Assembly (NCBI RefSeq): GCF_900113255.1
Contig: NZ_FOOR01000017.1
Span: 1-64,000 of the forward strand
Source: Novosphingobium sp. CF614
GTDB taxonomy: Bacteria; Pseudomonadota; Alphaproteobacteria; Sphingomonadales; Sphingomonadaceae
Direction of reading: 5' to 3'
Length of the DNA stretch: 64,000 nt
In this document: positions 40,116 through 48,681 of the stretch, piece after piece
Layout of the letters: each line of letters starts with the position of its first letter
Position numbering within the stretch: position 1 is the stretch's first letter
Notes under the pieces: generated by a model
What the model saw: the letters and a program-made list of their open reading frames with translations, nothing else
Databases searched by the model: none
What the model was told of the DNA's origin: nothing
Program-made: the position numbers and the translations under genes

Positions 40116-41033
40116 ATGGATCGTTTCCCGTCCCTGACCGCCGTGCGCGCCTTCGAGGCGGCGGGCCGGCATGAGAACTTTTCGCGCGCGGCGGAAGAGC
40201 TCGGCATGACGCAGGCGGCGATCAGCTACCAGATCCGCCAGTTGGAAGGTCATATCGGCCGCCCCCTGTTCGTGCGCGAAAAAGGCAGGGCGCGCCTTTC
40301 CGACAGCGGCCGGCGCCTGCTGCCGGCGATCAGCTCCGCCTTCAAGACGATCGGAGACGCTTTCGCGGCCATACGCAGCGAGGACGACGGGGTGCTGGCG
40401 ATACAGGCTTCGGTTTCCCTCGGCGCCACGTGGCTGAGCAGCAGGATCGGGCGTTTCCAGTTGCGCCATCCCGATTTCGCCGTCCGGCTTTCGCTGGCGA
40501 ACGAGGTCATCGATCTGGTGGCTTCGAACTACGACGCCGCGATCCGCGTCGGCTCGGGGCAATGGGAGGGATTGCGGAGCGAATTCCTCTTCCGCCAGCA
40601 CTTCACGCCGATCTGCGCACCCTCGTTCCTGAAGCAGCATCGCATAACCCGCCCCGAGGACTTGCTGACCGCCGAGCGTTTCGCACCGAATGACGTCTGG
40701 TGGACCGAATGGTTCGCGGCGGCGGGCGTCGAAACGCCGCCGCTGCCGCGGCGCGGGGTGGTGATGGACAACCAGATGCAGGAGGCCAATGCCATGCTGG
40801 TTGGGGGCTTCGGAATAGGGCTGATGTCTCCCCTGTTCTGGCGCACCGATCTTGAGAGCGGGCGGCTGGTGCAGCCGTTCGAGACGCTCTATTTCCCGGG
40901 TAACGCGCAGTGGCTGGTCCACTCCGAATCCCGCGTCGGCGTGCGCAAGATCGAGCGCCTTCGCGAATGGCTGCGCGAGGAAGTGGCGGCCGACCGCGAT
41001 TTCCTGCCGGCCGAGGTCTGGGAGCCGCTGTGA
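40116..41033 (+). CDS. LysR family regulator, GcvA-like
   Basis: 305 residues. The N-terminal winged helix (LTAVRAFEAAGRHENFSRAAEELGMTQAAISYQIRQLE) and the substrate-binding domain (about 90-295, with AIQASVSLGATWLSSRIGRF, DAAIRVGSGQWEGL, ICAPSFL) place it near the GcvA/AmpR-type subgroup. The target is unknown; the divergent small membrane gene is the obvious candidate. The start ATG at 40116 follows the operator-like palindrome. Confidence 0.9.
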   Translation: MDRFPSLTAVRAFEAAGRHENFSRAAEELGMTQAAISYQIRQLEGHIGRPLFVREKGRARLSDSGRRLLPAISSAFKTIGDAFAAIRSEDDGVLAIQASVSLGATWLSSRIGRFQLRHPDFAVRLSLANEVIDLVASNYDAAIRVGSGQWEGLRSEFLFRQHFTPICAPSFLKQHRITRPEDLLTAERFAPNDVWWTEWFAAAGVETPPLPRRGVVMDNQMQEANAMLVGGFGIGLMSPLFWRTDLESGRLVQPFETLYFPGNAQWLVHSESRVGVRKIERLREWLREEVAADRDFLPAEVWEPL

Positions 41034-41055
41034 TTGACGGTGCTCGCGGGGTCAA

Positions 41056-41076
41056 GTATATACATCACGTATATAC
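41056..41076. promoter_or_regulatory. Double GTATATAC operator of the vapBC module
   Basis: Two copies of the self-complementary octamer GTATATAC (41056-41063 and 41069-41076) are separated by ATCAC and lie 10 bp before the antitoxin ATG. This is the expected arrangement for an AbrB-type antitoxin/toxin complex binding its own promoter. Confidence 0.65.
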
Positions 41077-41086
41077 GGAGGCCGTC

Positions 41087-41362
41087 ATGGGCAAGGAATA
41101 TACCGCGAAGAGCTTCAAGTCGGGAAATTCGGTCGCGATCCGCATGCCGGCCGGGCTCGGTATCGAGCCGGATCGGGAGTGGATCGTGGCCCGTGATGAC
41201 AACGGCGATCTGCTCATCAAACCCCGCGGTCCGCATGGAAAGCGGATCGACCTCACCGGCATTTACGGCTCGAAGCCGGGCCTGAAGCCGCTTGAGCCGG
41301 AGGATCGGTCGCTTTCCGGGCGCGAACTGGATTGGTCCGGGCAGAGGCTTGCGCGTGATTGA
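41087..41362 (+). CDS. vapB: VapB-type antitoxin (AbrB/SpoVT fold)
   Basis: 91 residues. The N-terminal swapped-hairpin DNA-binding domain (YTAKSFKSGNSVAIRMPAGLGI, residues 5-26, then REWIVARDDNGDLLIKP) is typical of VapB/MazE. The C-terminal tail, rich in Pro and Glu, should wrap the toxin. The ATG at 41087 follows the double operator and GGAG. The stop lies within the first codons of the toxin gene (8-bp overlap). Confidence 0.88.
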   Translation: MGKEYTAKSFKSGNSVAIRMPAGLGIEPDREWIVARDDNGDLLIKPRGPHGKRIDLTGIYGSKPGLKPLEPEDRSLSGRELDWSGQRLARD

Positions 41363-41741
41363 GCCGCTTTACCTGCTGGATTCCAACATCTGCATCTATC
41401 TGCTCGAAGGCCTGTCCGACGCCGCGCGCGACCGGGTCGAGGCGTGCCAGCCCGGCGAGGTGGTGACTTCGGCTATCTGCCTGGCCGAAGTGATGCGCGG
41501 CGTGGACCGTGCGGATCAAAAATCCTTTGCCAAGGCGGAACGCCTGTTCAAGGTCATACCGGTGCTGGACTTTGGCGCCGCGGCTGCTTTGTGCCACGCG
41601 GGTCTACCCTTTCGCCGGCACAGCTTCGATCGCCTGATCGCCGCGCATGCACTCTCCGCCGGCTTGACATTGGTGACGAACAACGAGGCGGACTTTGCGG
41701 ATGTGCCGGGGCTGATGGTGGAGAACTGGACAATGGGATGA
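41355..41741 (+). CDS. vapC: VapC-type PIN-domain toxin
   Basis: 128-residue PIN-domain ribonuclease. Conserved acidic residues are all present: Asp9 (LLDSNI), Glu45 (CLAEVMRG), Asp92 (SFDRLIAAHAL) and Asp113 (TNNEADF), so the toxin looks active. The start is GTG at 41355, inside the antitoxin frame. The stop overlaps the next gene (ATGA). VapC family members cleave tRNA or rRNA; the target here is unknown. Confidence 0.9.
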   Translation: MIEPLYLLDSNICIYLLEGLSDAARDRVEACQPGEVVTSAICLAEVMRGVDRADQKSFAKAERLFKVIPVLDFGAAAALCHAGLPFRRHSFDRLIAAHALSAGLTLVTNNEADFADVPGLMVENWTMG

Positions 41742-42103
41742 TCGCAGTTCTTCTCTTGCTCATAGTTATCCCTCTCCTCTTCGGCGCCCCCATTGGGTAT
41801 GGCGTGTTCAAGGTTGGCACGAGAATTTACCCGCAATGGAGCGGCGGGCGATTGCTCGTGCTTGCCGTGATTGCCTTGCCATCATCTATGCTTCTGCTCG
41901 ACGGTCCGGCTTTCCTCGCGTTACTGGTGGGCGAGGCGCCTTCTGACTCGCTTGACGATGCTCCGCAGCGTGGCTTTTGGATGTTGCGGTTTCTTCTTCT
42001 GCCTTTCTGTCTCGCAAGCATTCCATGTAGTTATCTTGGTGCGTGGCTGGCATTGCGACGTCGGCGGATACCAACGAGGCCAGGCTTGGAAACGTTCAAA
42101 TGA
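41738..42103 (+). CDS. Small integral membrane protein, hypothetical
   Basis: 121 residues with three hydrophobic segments ([62 protein letters not shown]) and a basic C-terminus (RRRRIP). The DNA is visibly less GC-rich than the neighbours. The start overlaps the vapC stop (ATGA) and its own stop overlaps the trmD start (ATGA), so it sits in a coupled chain. No family is recognised, so a link to the toxin is only positional. Confidence 0.7.
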   Translation: MIAVLLLLIVIPLLFGAPIGYGVFKVGTRIYPQWSGGRLLVLAVIALPSSMLLLDGPAFLALLVGEAPSDSLDDAPQRGFWMLRFLLLPFCLASIPCSYLGAWLALRRRRIPTRPGLETFK

Positions 42104-42846
42104 CCTTCACCGCAACCGTCCTCACCCTCTACCCGGAGATGTTTCCCGGCGCGCTCGGCCTGTCGCTGGCGGGCAGGGCGCTTGCGGAGGGGAAGTGGTC
42201 GATCACGCCCGTCCACATCCGCGACTTCGCGACCGACAAGCACCGCACCGTCGATGACACGCCCGCCGGCGGCGGCGCCGGGATGGTGCTCAAGGTCGAT
42301 GTCCTTGCCGCCGCGATCGATCGTGCGCGCGTGCTCAGCCCGAACGCGCCGGTCATCGCCATGACCCCGCGCGGCAGGCCGATCACGCAGGCCCGCGTGC
42401 GCGATCTGGCGGCAGGGCCGGGCGTCACTATCCTGTGCGGCCGCTTCGAGGGCTTCGACGAGCGCATCTTCGCCGGCAGGGGCGTGGAGGAGATCTCGGT
42501 TGGAGACATCGTGCTCTCCGGCGGCGAACCGGCGGCGCTGATGCTTCTGGACGCTTGCATTCGCCTGCTTCCCGGCGTAATGGGCGCGCCTTCCAGCGGG
42601 GCGGAGGAGTCGTTCGAGGACGGCCTTCTCGAGTACCCGCACTATACCCGCCCCACCGAGTGGGAAGGGCGCACGATCCCTGAAGTGCTGCGATCGGGGG
42701 ATCATGCGAAGATCGCCGCCTGGCGGAAACAACGGGCGGAGGACGATACACGGTTACGCAGGCCGGACCTTTGGGAGCGTCACAGGGACGCTCGGGGCCA
42801 GCCTGCCTCTGGCGCGCGGCATGAACATGAGGACTTGGGTTCATGA
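42100..42846 (+). CDS. trmD: tRNA (guanine-N1-)-methyltransferase
   Basis: SPOUT enzyme making m1G37 in tRNA. 248 residues with [39 protein letters not shown] and the trefoil-knot [31 protein letters not shown]. The start overlaps the stop of the membrane gene and the stop overlaps the rplS start. The C-terminus (after LRRPDLWE) is longer and more polar than usual. Confidence 0.96.
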   Translation: MTFTATVLTLYPEMFPGALGLSLAGRALAEGKWSITPVHIRDFATDKHRTVDDTPAGGGAGMVLKVDVLAAAIDRARVLSPNAPVIAMTPRGRPITQARVRDLAAGPGVTILCGRFEGFDERIFAGRGVEEISVGDIVLSGGEPAALMLLDACIRLLPGVMGAPSSGAEESFEDGLLEYPHYTRPTEWEGRTIPEVLRSGDHAKIAAWRKQRAEDDTRLRRPDLWERHRDARGQPASGARHEHEDLGS

Positions 42847-43214
42847 ACCTGATTCAGCAGATCGAGGCCGAGGAAATCGCCAAGGCCGCCAAGGATATTC
42901 CGGAGTTCCGCCCGGGTGATACGCTGCGCGTCGGCGTCAAGGTCGTGGAAGGTACGCGTACCCGCGTCCAGAACTTCGAAGGCGTGTGCATCGCGCGTTC
43001 GAACCGCGGCATGGGTTCGAACTTCACCGTGCGCAAGATGAGCTTCGGCGAAGGCGTGGAACGCGTGTTTCCGCTCTACTCGCCGAACATCGATTCGATC
43101 ACCGTGGTCCGCCGCGGCGTCGTGCGCCGCGCCAAGCTGTACTACTTGCGCGGTCGTACCGGCAAGCGCGCCCGCATCGCCGAGCGCCGCGAAGTTAGCG
43201 AAGCCAAGGCGTAA
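42843..43214 (+). CDS. rplS: 50S ribosomal protein L19
   Basis: 123 residues, with [51 protein letters not shown] and [24 protein letters not shown]. The ATG overlaps the trmD stop. A hairpin/T-tract terminator follows at 43256. Confidence 0.97.
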   Translation: MNLIQQIEAEEIAKAAKDIPEFRPGDTLRVGVKVVEGTRTRVQNFEGVCIARSNRGMGSNFTVRKMSFGEGVERVFPLYSPNIDSITVVRRGVVRRAKLYYLRGRTGKRARIAERREVSEAKA

Positions 43215-43255
43215 GGCCGGCACCGGTCCGGCCCCGCGGGGTCGGGCGGCTTGGG

Positions 43256-43284
43256 AGGCGGTTCGATTTCGGGCCGCCTTTTTT
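43256..43284 (+). terminator. Terminator after rplS
   Basis: An AGGCGG / CCGCCT stem with a loop of about 12 nt and a six-T tail, 42 bp past the rplS stop. Confidence 0.65.
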
Positions 43285-43597
43285 GCACTCCGCCATTAAG
43301 GCGGATGCATGATTTCTTAAGGTGCACCAAAACGGCGAAACGGCAATTCGGCGCTCACAATGCTGCGCTGCGGTGCATGGTCGCGCCGCGGAGTCGGGCG
43401 ATTGTTCGGTTGTCGATGCTGCGTCGCAAAATCCCGAATCGCTGTGGAAATGGCGGAAAAACGCGATAAACTGCGGGTTTTGAGCCGGTTTTGGCTTTGA
43501 CAGGACCTTCAAAAACGGCTCAATTCCGTCGCCATTCCGAGGCGATTCAAAAACATCCCATCACATCCGTTCCACTGAAAGGTAGGGGGTTCCCATA
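43285..43597. other. Long leader region of the HU gene
   Basis: 313 bp without a convincing gene. It is richer in A/T than its surroundings towards the right and contains a candidate promoter at 43497. Several A-runs (CAAAAACG, AAAAACATCC) precede the HU start. Confidence 0.5.
43497..43525 (+). promoter_or_regulatory. Candidate sigma-70 promoter for the HU gene
   Basis: TTGACA at 43497-43502, a 17-bp spacer and a weak TCAATT -10 at 43520-43525, about 70 bp before the HU start codon. The -35 is a consensus match; the -10 is poor. Confidence 0.4.
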
Positions 43598-43870
43598 ATG
43601 AACAAGAACGATCTCATCAGCGCTGTCGCCGATTCGAGCGGCCTGACCCGCAGCGATGCGACCAAGGCGGTCGAAAGCGTGTTCGATGCGATTTCGGGCG
43701 CGCTGAAGAAGGGCGATGAAGTGCGCCTGGTGGGTTTTGGCACGTTCTCCGTCGCCAAGCGCAAGGCCTCGACCGGGCGCAACCCGCGCACCGGGGAGCC
43801 GATGGAAATCAAGGCTTCTGCCCAGCCCAAGTTCAAGGCTGGCAAGGGTCTGAAGGACGCCGTCAACTAA
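43598..43870 (+). CDS. hup: DNA-binding protein HU
   Basis: 90-residue histone-like protein, with MNKNDLISAVADSSGLTRSDATKAV, VRLVGFGTFSVAKRKASTGRNPRTGEPM (DNA-binding arm) and a KAGKGLKDAVN end. It acts as an abundant nucleoid architectural dimer. AAAGGTAGGGG precedes the ATG, and a strong terminator follows. Confidence 0.97.
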   Translation: MNKNDLISAVADSSGLTRSDATKAVESVFDAISGALKKGDEVRLVGFGTFSVAKRKASTGRNPRTGEPMEIKASAQPKFKAGKGLKDAVN

Positions 43871-43910
43871 GGCTCCAGGCGGCCTGTAGCGCCTCGCAGG
43901 TCGAAACGAA

Positions 43911-43948
43911 TACGCCGCGCCAACCTTTCGGGTTGGTGCGGCGTTTTT
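43911..43948 (+). terminator. Rho-independent terminator of the HU gene
   Basis: A long TACGCCGCGCCAACC - TTTC - GGGTTGGTGCGGCG stem followed by TTTTT. It also lies just past the 3' end of the convergent lipoprotein gene. Confidence 0.85.
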
Positions 43949-43951
43949 CGT

Positions 43952-44788
43952 TCAGCGATCCATCTTCAGCAGCGCCGTGGGCGGAGCCTTGGTGCGCGGG
44001 TTGACCTTCCAGGTGAGCGATTGGCCGTTCGGCGCCGGTCGGGGTCCCTCGTCGGTGTCGTTGGCGAGGATCTGCGCGTTGGTGAGCACCGTGAAAGTGC
44101 CGTCGGCCAACGCGGTCGGCCCCTCGCCGGAATCGGAGCCCTTGGCCATGCCGGACATCATTCCCGCCATTGCCGCCCCTCCGCTTGCCGGCCCGAAGCC
44201 CGGCGCGTCGATGCGCACGGTGCCGTCCTGGCGCAGCATGACCTGGACGAACGCGTTGCTCATGGGAAAGCCTTCCATGGTCGGGAACACGAAGTCATGG
44301 TCGAGCTTGCCGGAAATTCCGAAATCGACGTCGAACTTGCCGTTGCCGAGGTACTCCACCTTGTTCCAGCCGGCCTGCCGGCGCAGCTTGTCGGCCAGTT
44401 CCTTGCCGGCTTCGGGATTGCCGGGATCGATCCCGCCCAGCAGCATCTGGGCGGCCTGGGCATCGCTCTTCTTCTTTTCCTCGCGCTGCTTGTCCCACTC
44501 GGCTTTCTGATCGGCGATTTCCGCCGGCGTGCAGTCGCGCTCCTCGTAGGTCTCGTCGTCGTGACAGGCGTTCGCCGTGAACGGCTCGTCCTTGTCGGTC
44601 TTCATCAGCGGCACCATCAGGATTTCGCCGGTGTAGCGAAACGCGAAGCTGCGGTCCTTGCGCAAGTCGAGCTGCGACGTGAACTTGCCGGGCGCGAAGA
44701 TGCAGGCCGCGACCAGCAGCGAGAGCGCGGCGACCGCCAGACCGGCGAACACGCGGCGATTTCCCGATCCGGGCAGTATGTGGCGCAT
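43952..44788 (-). CDS. Lipoprotein, hypothetical
   Basis: 278 residues. A signal peptide with lipobox LLVAAC (Cys about 29) is followed by FAPGKFTSQLDLRKDRSFAFRYTGEI, a Lys/Glu-rich middle (EWDKQREEKKKSDAQ) and a beta-rich C-terminal part. It is a probable outer-membrane-anchored periplasmic protein of unknown function. GGAGGGG lies 5 bp before the ATG at 44788, fixing the start. It is 34 bp downstream of rlmB on the same strand and probably in its operon. Confidence 0.82.
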   Translation of the reverse strand: MRHILPGSGNRRVFAGLAVAALSLLVAACIFAPGKFTSQLDLRKDRSFAFRYTGEILMVPLMKTDKDEPFTANACHDDETYEERDCTPAEIADQKAEWDKQREEKKKSDAQAAQMLLGGIDPGNPEAGKELADKLRRQAGWNKVEYLGNGKFDVDFGISGKLDHDFVFPTMEGFPMSNAFVQVMLRQDGTVRIDAPGFGPASGGAAMAGMMSGMAKGSDSGEGPTALADGTFTVLTNAQILANDTDEGPRPAPNGQSLTWKVNPRTKAPPTALLKMDR

Positions 44789-44822
44789 GATTTCCCCTCC
44801 TTCGATCAAATCCGGAACCGTT

Positions 44823-45641
44823 CTACAGCATCTCGCGGGTGGCCGCTGCATAGAGCGCGACGGCGGCCGCGTTGCTGACATTGAGGCTTTCCATCGCCTC
44901 GCTGATCGGCAGCCGGGCGATGGCGTCGCAGTGCTGGACGATGTTGTGGCGCATGCCGTCTCCCTCGGCGCCGAGCACCAGCGCGACCGGCCCGGTGGGC
45001 AGGGCCTCGGCCAGCGTCGTCTCGGCCGCGCCGTCAAGGCCGACGCGCCAGTAACCGGCGTCGGCGATCTCCTCCAGCGCGCGGGCGAGGTTGACCACGC
45101 GAACCCAGGGCAGCACTTCGAGCGCGCCCGAGGCGGACTTGGCGAGTGTACCCGATTCGGGCGGGGCATGGCGATCCTGCGTCACGATGGCGCAGGCATT
45201 GAACGCGGCGGCCGAACGCATGATGGCGCCGACATTGTGCGGATCGGTGACTTGATCGAGCACCACCAGCGGGCGGGCGGCATCCCCGTCGAGCACGTCG
45301 GCAAGGAAGACGTCGTCGAGCGGTTCGCATTCGAGCACCAGGCCCTGGTGCGGCGCATCGCGGGCCACGAGACGGGCGAGGTCCGCCGGCTGCGCCCATT
45401 CCACGGCGAAGTCGGCCGGGAGTTCGCCGTCGAGCGATTCGACGCCCTCGCGCGTTGCCCAGAGCTTGCGGTGATGCCGGTCCGGGTTCTTGAGCGCGGC
45501 TTCGACCGCGTGGCGGCCCCACAGGCGCACCGCACCCGAACCGGCGCGGCCGCTGCCCCGGCCGTTCTTCATCCGGCCGGCGCGGCCGCGCAGGGCCCGC
45601 CCCGGCTGCCCACTCTCCCGGCTGTCGCCGCGATTGCCCAT
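44823..45641 (-). CDS. rlmB: 23S rRNA (guanosine-2'-O-)-methyltransferase RlmB (SpoU/TrmH family)
   Basis: 272 residues. An Arg/Gly-rich N-terminal tail and substrate-binding domain (LWGRHAVEAALKNPDRHHRKLWATREG) precede the SPOUT knot domain (LVVLDQVTDPHNVGAIMRSAAAFNACAIV, LVLGAEGDGMRHNIVQHCD, MESLNVSNAAAVALYA). It methylates G2251-equivalent of 23S rRNA. The ATG at 45641 is chosen; further upstream in-frame sequence would overlap the tRNA-Tyr gene. Confidence 0.92.
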   Translation of the reverse strand: MGNRGDSRESGQPGRALRGRAGRMKNGRGSGRAGSGAVRLWGRHAVEAALKNPDRHHRKLWATREGVESLDGELPADFAVEWAQPADLARLVARDAPHQGLVLECEPLDDVFLADVLDGDAARPLVVLDQVTDPHNVGAIMRSAAAFNACAIVTQDRHAPPESGTLAKSASGALEVLPWVRVVNLARALEEIADAGYWRVGLDGAAETTLAEALPTGPVALVLGAEGDGMRHNIVQHCDAIARLPISEAMESLNVSNAAAVALYAAATREML

Positions 45642-45790
45642 CGATTGTCCTTTCAACGCAAAATGTGTTCCCGCTCTGGCAGCGACCCCATTGACAGGCA
45701 AGGCCCGGTTCGGCAAAGGCGCGGCTCCTCGGCAAGGGGGCTCCTTCCGGAGCTTCAACAGCGGGTTTTCCCGCGGCCAGCAACTGGTGT

Positions 45791-45876
45791 GGACAGGTGG
45801 CCGAGTGGTTAAAGGCAGCAGACTGTAAATCTGCCCGCGCAAGCGTACGTTGGTTCGAATCCAGCCCTGTCCACCA
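45791..45876 (+). tRNA. tRNA-Tyr (anticodon GTA), attachment site of the island
   Basis: 86 nt with a long variable arm. Acceptor GGACAGG/CCTGTCC with encoded CCA, anticodon stem-loop CAGACTGTAAATCTG (GTA) and T-arm TTGG-TTCGAAT-CCAG. The gene is intact, and its 3' end is the left junction of the integrated element. Confidence 0.97.
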
Positions 45877-45990
45877 CCACCCTTCCCGTAATGACACGCT
45901 GAATCCCGTAGAAATCCCGGAAACACTGGGCTATTCTCCCCGTGCAGGCCCGCCTGCGCCCGCTGCTTATCGCCTCTAGCCGAGGCGTAA

Positions 45991-46067
45991 TGTGGGGGAA
46001 GTGTGGGGGAGGATTGGCTTTCCCCCACACTATGATCCCCGAATGTGGGGGAGGAAAGTGTGGGGGA
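45991..46067. repeat. Left cluster of GTGTGGGGGA integrase arm-type sites
   Basis: Five copies of a (G/A)TGTGGGGGA word lie between tRNA-Tyr and the integrase: 45991, 46001, 46021 (inverted), 46043 and 46058. Two further copies are at the other end (53307, 53319). This is the layout expected for arm-binding sites of the N-terminal DUF4102 domain of the integrase. Confidence 0.7.
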
Positions 46068-46072
46068 AGAAC

Positions 46073-47302
46073 ATGGGCAAGCTGACGGCAGTTGCGGTGA
46101 AGGCGGCTTTGGCGAATCCCGGCACCTATCAGGACGGCGATGGACTGTTCCTGAAAGTGGATAAGCGTGGCGGCGCGTCATGGACCTTGCGACTCCAGCG
46201 CGATGGCAAGCGCCAAGACATCGGGCTGGGCTCTGCCCGCCTGCTGACGCTGGCCGAAGCCCGCGACAAAGCCAATGGGCTTCGCAAGGCGGTCAAGGTC
46301 GAGCGCCGCGATATTCTGGCGGAAAAGAAGGACGAAGCTGCCGCCAAGGTGACGTTCCGCGATGCTGCGCGCCAGTACCATACGGAGAACGAGGCAGGTT
46401 GGAAAAGCGCCGTCTATACGCGCCAATGGCTCGCCAGCTTGGAGAACTACGCCTTCCCAAAGCTGGGCAACGTGCCGACCGGGAGCATCATGGCTTCGGA
46501 CATCATCACCGTGCTGACGCCGATCTGGCAGGAAATCCCCGAAACAGCGCGGCAGGTGCGCAACCGGATATGCGCGGTGCTGGACTATGCCCACGCGAAG
46601 GGCTGGCGCTCCACCGAAGCCCCCTCGGGCAATGGCAGCCTGAAAGCCGGGCGAGGCCTTCCCCGACAGGTGAAGGAGCGGGAGAACCGCAAGGCCATGC
46701 CCTATGTCGCCGTGCCGGGCTTCCTCACCGCCTTGCGCCGGAAACCATCATATGGACGGCTGGCGCTCGAATTGCTCGTCCTGACGGGTGTGCGCAGTCA
46801 AGAGGTGCGGCTGGCAACATGGGGCGAGTTCGACCTTGAGGCCCACCTGTGGGCGATCCCAGCCGCTCACATGAAGCGGAACAAGGCGCACATAGTCCCC
46901 CTGTCCGACGCGGCACTAGCAGTGCTGGCGAAAGCCGCAGCCTTGAAGCTGGAGGGCACCGATCAGGTGTTTCCCGGTGCAAACGGCGGGCCAATGTCCG
47001 ATATGACGCTGTTGAAGGTATTGCGCGACATGAGCGAGCCCTACCACGTTCACGGGTTCCGTTCCGCCCTGACGGACTGGGCGGCGAACGAGGGCTATCC
47101 CGATGCCGTGGTGGAAGCCGCCCTCGCGCACAAGACGCCCGACGCGGTGCAGGCCGCCTATCGCCGGACAACCTATCTCGGCACGCCCGGCCAGCCGGGC
47201 CAGCGCGTGAAGCTCATGGCGGACTGGGGGCGCTATTGTGCCAGCGTCGCGGCTGGCAGCGGGAAGGTCGTACCGATCAGGAAGGCTAGGGGCGGCAAAT
47301 GA
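46073..47302 (+). CDS. int: Tyrosine recombinase / integrase (P4-like, DUF4102)
   Basis: 409 residues. An N-terminal arm-binding DUF4102 domain (about 1-90, with GTYQDGDGLFLKVDKRGGASW and LGSARLLTLAEARDKANG), a core-binding SAM-like domain (100-200) and a catalytic domain with Arg (TGVRSQEVRLATWGE), His-x-x-Arg (HVHGFRSALTDWAA), His (AALAHKTP) and the nucleophile Tyr (AAYRRTTYL). All catalytic residues are present. The ATG at 46073 is preferred over an in-frame GTG at 45992, which would translate the arm-site repeats. It overlaps the next gene by 4 bp. Confidence 0.95.
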   Translation: MGKLTAVAVKAALANPGTYQDGDGLFLKVDKRGGASWTLRLQRDGKRQDIGLGSARLLTLAEARDKANGLRKAVKVERRDILAEKKDEAAAKVTFRDAARQYHTENEAGWKSAVYTRQWLASLENYAFPKLGNVPTGSIMASDIITVLTPIWQEIPETARQVRNRICAVLDYAHAKGWRSTEAPSGNGSLKAGRGLPRQVKERENRKAMPYVAVPGFLTALRRKPSYGRLALELLVLTGVRSQEVRLATWGEFDLEAHLWAIPAAHMKRNKAHIVPLSDAALAVLAKAAALKLEGTDQVFPGANGGPMSDMTLLKVLRDMSEPYHVHGFRSALTDWAANEGYPDAVVEAALAHKTPDAVQAAYRRTTYLGTPGQPGQRVKLMADWGRYCASVAAGSGKVVPIRKARGGK

Positions 47303-47892
47303 GCGAGGATTGGATCAGCGCACGCGAAGCGGCGGAAGTTATGTGGCCGGGAAAGAGGCCAGCGCCGGTGCCCAACGCCATAACGAAACGCGCGGAGGAA
47401 GGGTTGATAGAGGCGAGGGCTGAATTGCTGACGAAGCAAGGGCCGGGTGGCAAAACTAAAGTGCCTGACGACCCTATTCCCACAGAGTTCTGGGGCGGGC
47501 GAGCGATGGTCCCGGACTGGGAAAGCGGTGTCTTCACGGCGCACGTTCAGCAGAATGCATCAGAAGAAGAGTGGAAGGCGTTTGGTGTCACCTTCAAACG
47601 GTCGAAAATTGAAGCGATGGCACCGCTCAAGACTGGCGAGATAGGAGCCCCAGCGCCAGCACCAACCTTGGCCAAAAATCAGGGTGGCAATCCAGGAAAG
47701 TACGATTGGGCAGTCGCCGTCGGCACCATCGTATTCAAATGGTCTGATCCGGGAAATTGGCAGCCCCTGGATGTCGAGGAAGTTCGTGCTGCCCTAGAAA
47801 CCCACTTTGCCAAAACGCAGAAGTCTCCCGACGAAAAGTTGTTCAAAAAATACGCTGAGTGGATTTTTCAGGAAATCGAGAAGCGCAAGTAA
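47299..47892 (+). CDS. Island hypothetical protein
   Basis: 197 residues, starting inside the integrase stop codon (ATGA). The N-terminus (WISAREAAEVMWPGKRPAPVPNAITKRAEEG) looks like a helix-turn-helix or excisionase-type entry. A flexible segment rich in Pro/Ala follows, and the C-terminus is helical (VRAALETHFAKTQKSPDEKLFKKYAEWIFQEI). No family is recognised. Tight coupling to int suggests a role in integration or excision control. Confidence 0.7.
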   Translation: MSEDWISAREAAEVMWPGKRPAPVPNAITKRAEEGLIEARAELLTKQGPGGKTKVPDDPIPTEFWGGRAMVPDWESGVFTAHVQQNASEEEWKAFGVTFKRSKIEAMAPLKTGEIGAPAPAPTLAKNQGGNPGKYDWAVAVGTIVFKWSDPGNWQPLDVEEVRAALETHFAKTQKSPDEKLFKKYAEWIFQEIEKRK

Positions 47893-48004
47893 CAACCGGA
47901 ATAACCAGTTCTTCCGGTTGTTCCGTGACAACTCATCCCGTTTTCTCACATCAATCCGCCACGGCCAGCAGCAATCATGCGCAGGCCTTGGCGGAGTATT
48001 GAAA

Positions 48005-48208
48005 ATGGCAACATGCCCACCTGAGCCCCTGCTTACGTCTAAAGCGAACGGTCGCCGGATGTTGGGCGACATCGGATCGACAAAATTCGACGAGTTGATT
48101 GCCAGCGGCCAAATCGAAAGCGTGAAAATCGGCTCACGGCGTCTCGTAGTGATCGATAGTGTCCGTCGGCTCGCTGGCATCGATCCTGAGCAGCGGGAGA
48201 ATGCGTGA
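48005..48208 (+). CDS. Excisionase/AlpA-like small DNA-binding protein
   Basis: 67 residues. The segment LLTSKANGRRMLGDIGSTKFDELIASGQIESVKIGSRRLVVIDSV has the MerR-like winged-helix pattern of excisionases: helix, turn, recognition helix and a GSRR wing. It is probably the recombination-directionality factor or a regulator of the element. The stop overlaps the next start. Confidence 0.75.
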   Translation: MATCPPEPLLTSKANGRRMLGDIGSTKFDELIASGQIESVKIGSRRLVVIDSVRRLAGIDPEQRENA

Positions 48209-48681
48209 TGGATACGCTCACTTGGAAAACTGCCCGGATTGTTGGGCATCCTGACGGTGACATCTGGGCTGCCATCTCGGCTGACCATTTCGACATTGCT
48301 GCTGGGGCGCTCGACACCGTTGCGGCGGCTGCCGCTCTGATGAAGGGTGCTTTGCCAGTCGGGGGACTGGTCGCAGAATATTTGTTCTGTGAGGCGTTGG
48401 AGTGTGTAGCGCTGGCTGCCGAGATCGAAGTCATGCGGGCGCAACGAGAGTTCTTGAAGTGCTCTCTCATGCCCAACACCTTGCTGGAAGCGCACGCCCG
48501 GATCGAAGCCGCCGGGCACCGTTATGTCAGCGCCACCATGTCCGCCCTGGCGGCCATCGCGGACGCCAAGGCTGTCTCCCGTGGCTTTTTACATGGCGGC
48601 GCCTTCGTCGCCATGCAGAGCCAGCCCAGCGACAAAAACGCTCCCCGCACCATTTCGTGGGAGACAGGTCATGACGGCTAA
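48208..48681 (+). CDS. Island hypothetical protein
   Basis: 157 residues, mostly helical and Ala-rich (HFDIAAGALDTVAAAAALMKGAL, YLFCEALECVALAAEIEVMRAQREFL). Its start ATG shares one base with the upstream stop, and its end overlaps the primase gene by 11 bp. No family is recognised. The position suggests a replication accessory protein. Confidence 0.65.
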   Translation: MDTLTWKTARIVGHPDGDIWAAISADHFDIAAGALDTVAAAAALMKGALPVGGLVAEYLFCEALECVALAAEIEVMRAQREFLKCSLMPNTLLEAHARIEAAGHRYVSATMSALAAIADAKAVSRGFLHGGAFVAMQSQPSDKNAPRTISWETGHDG

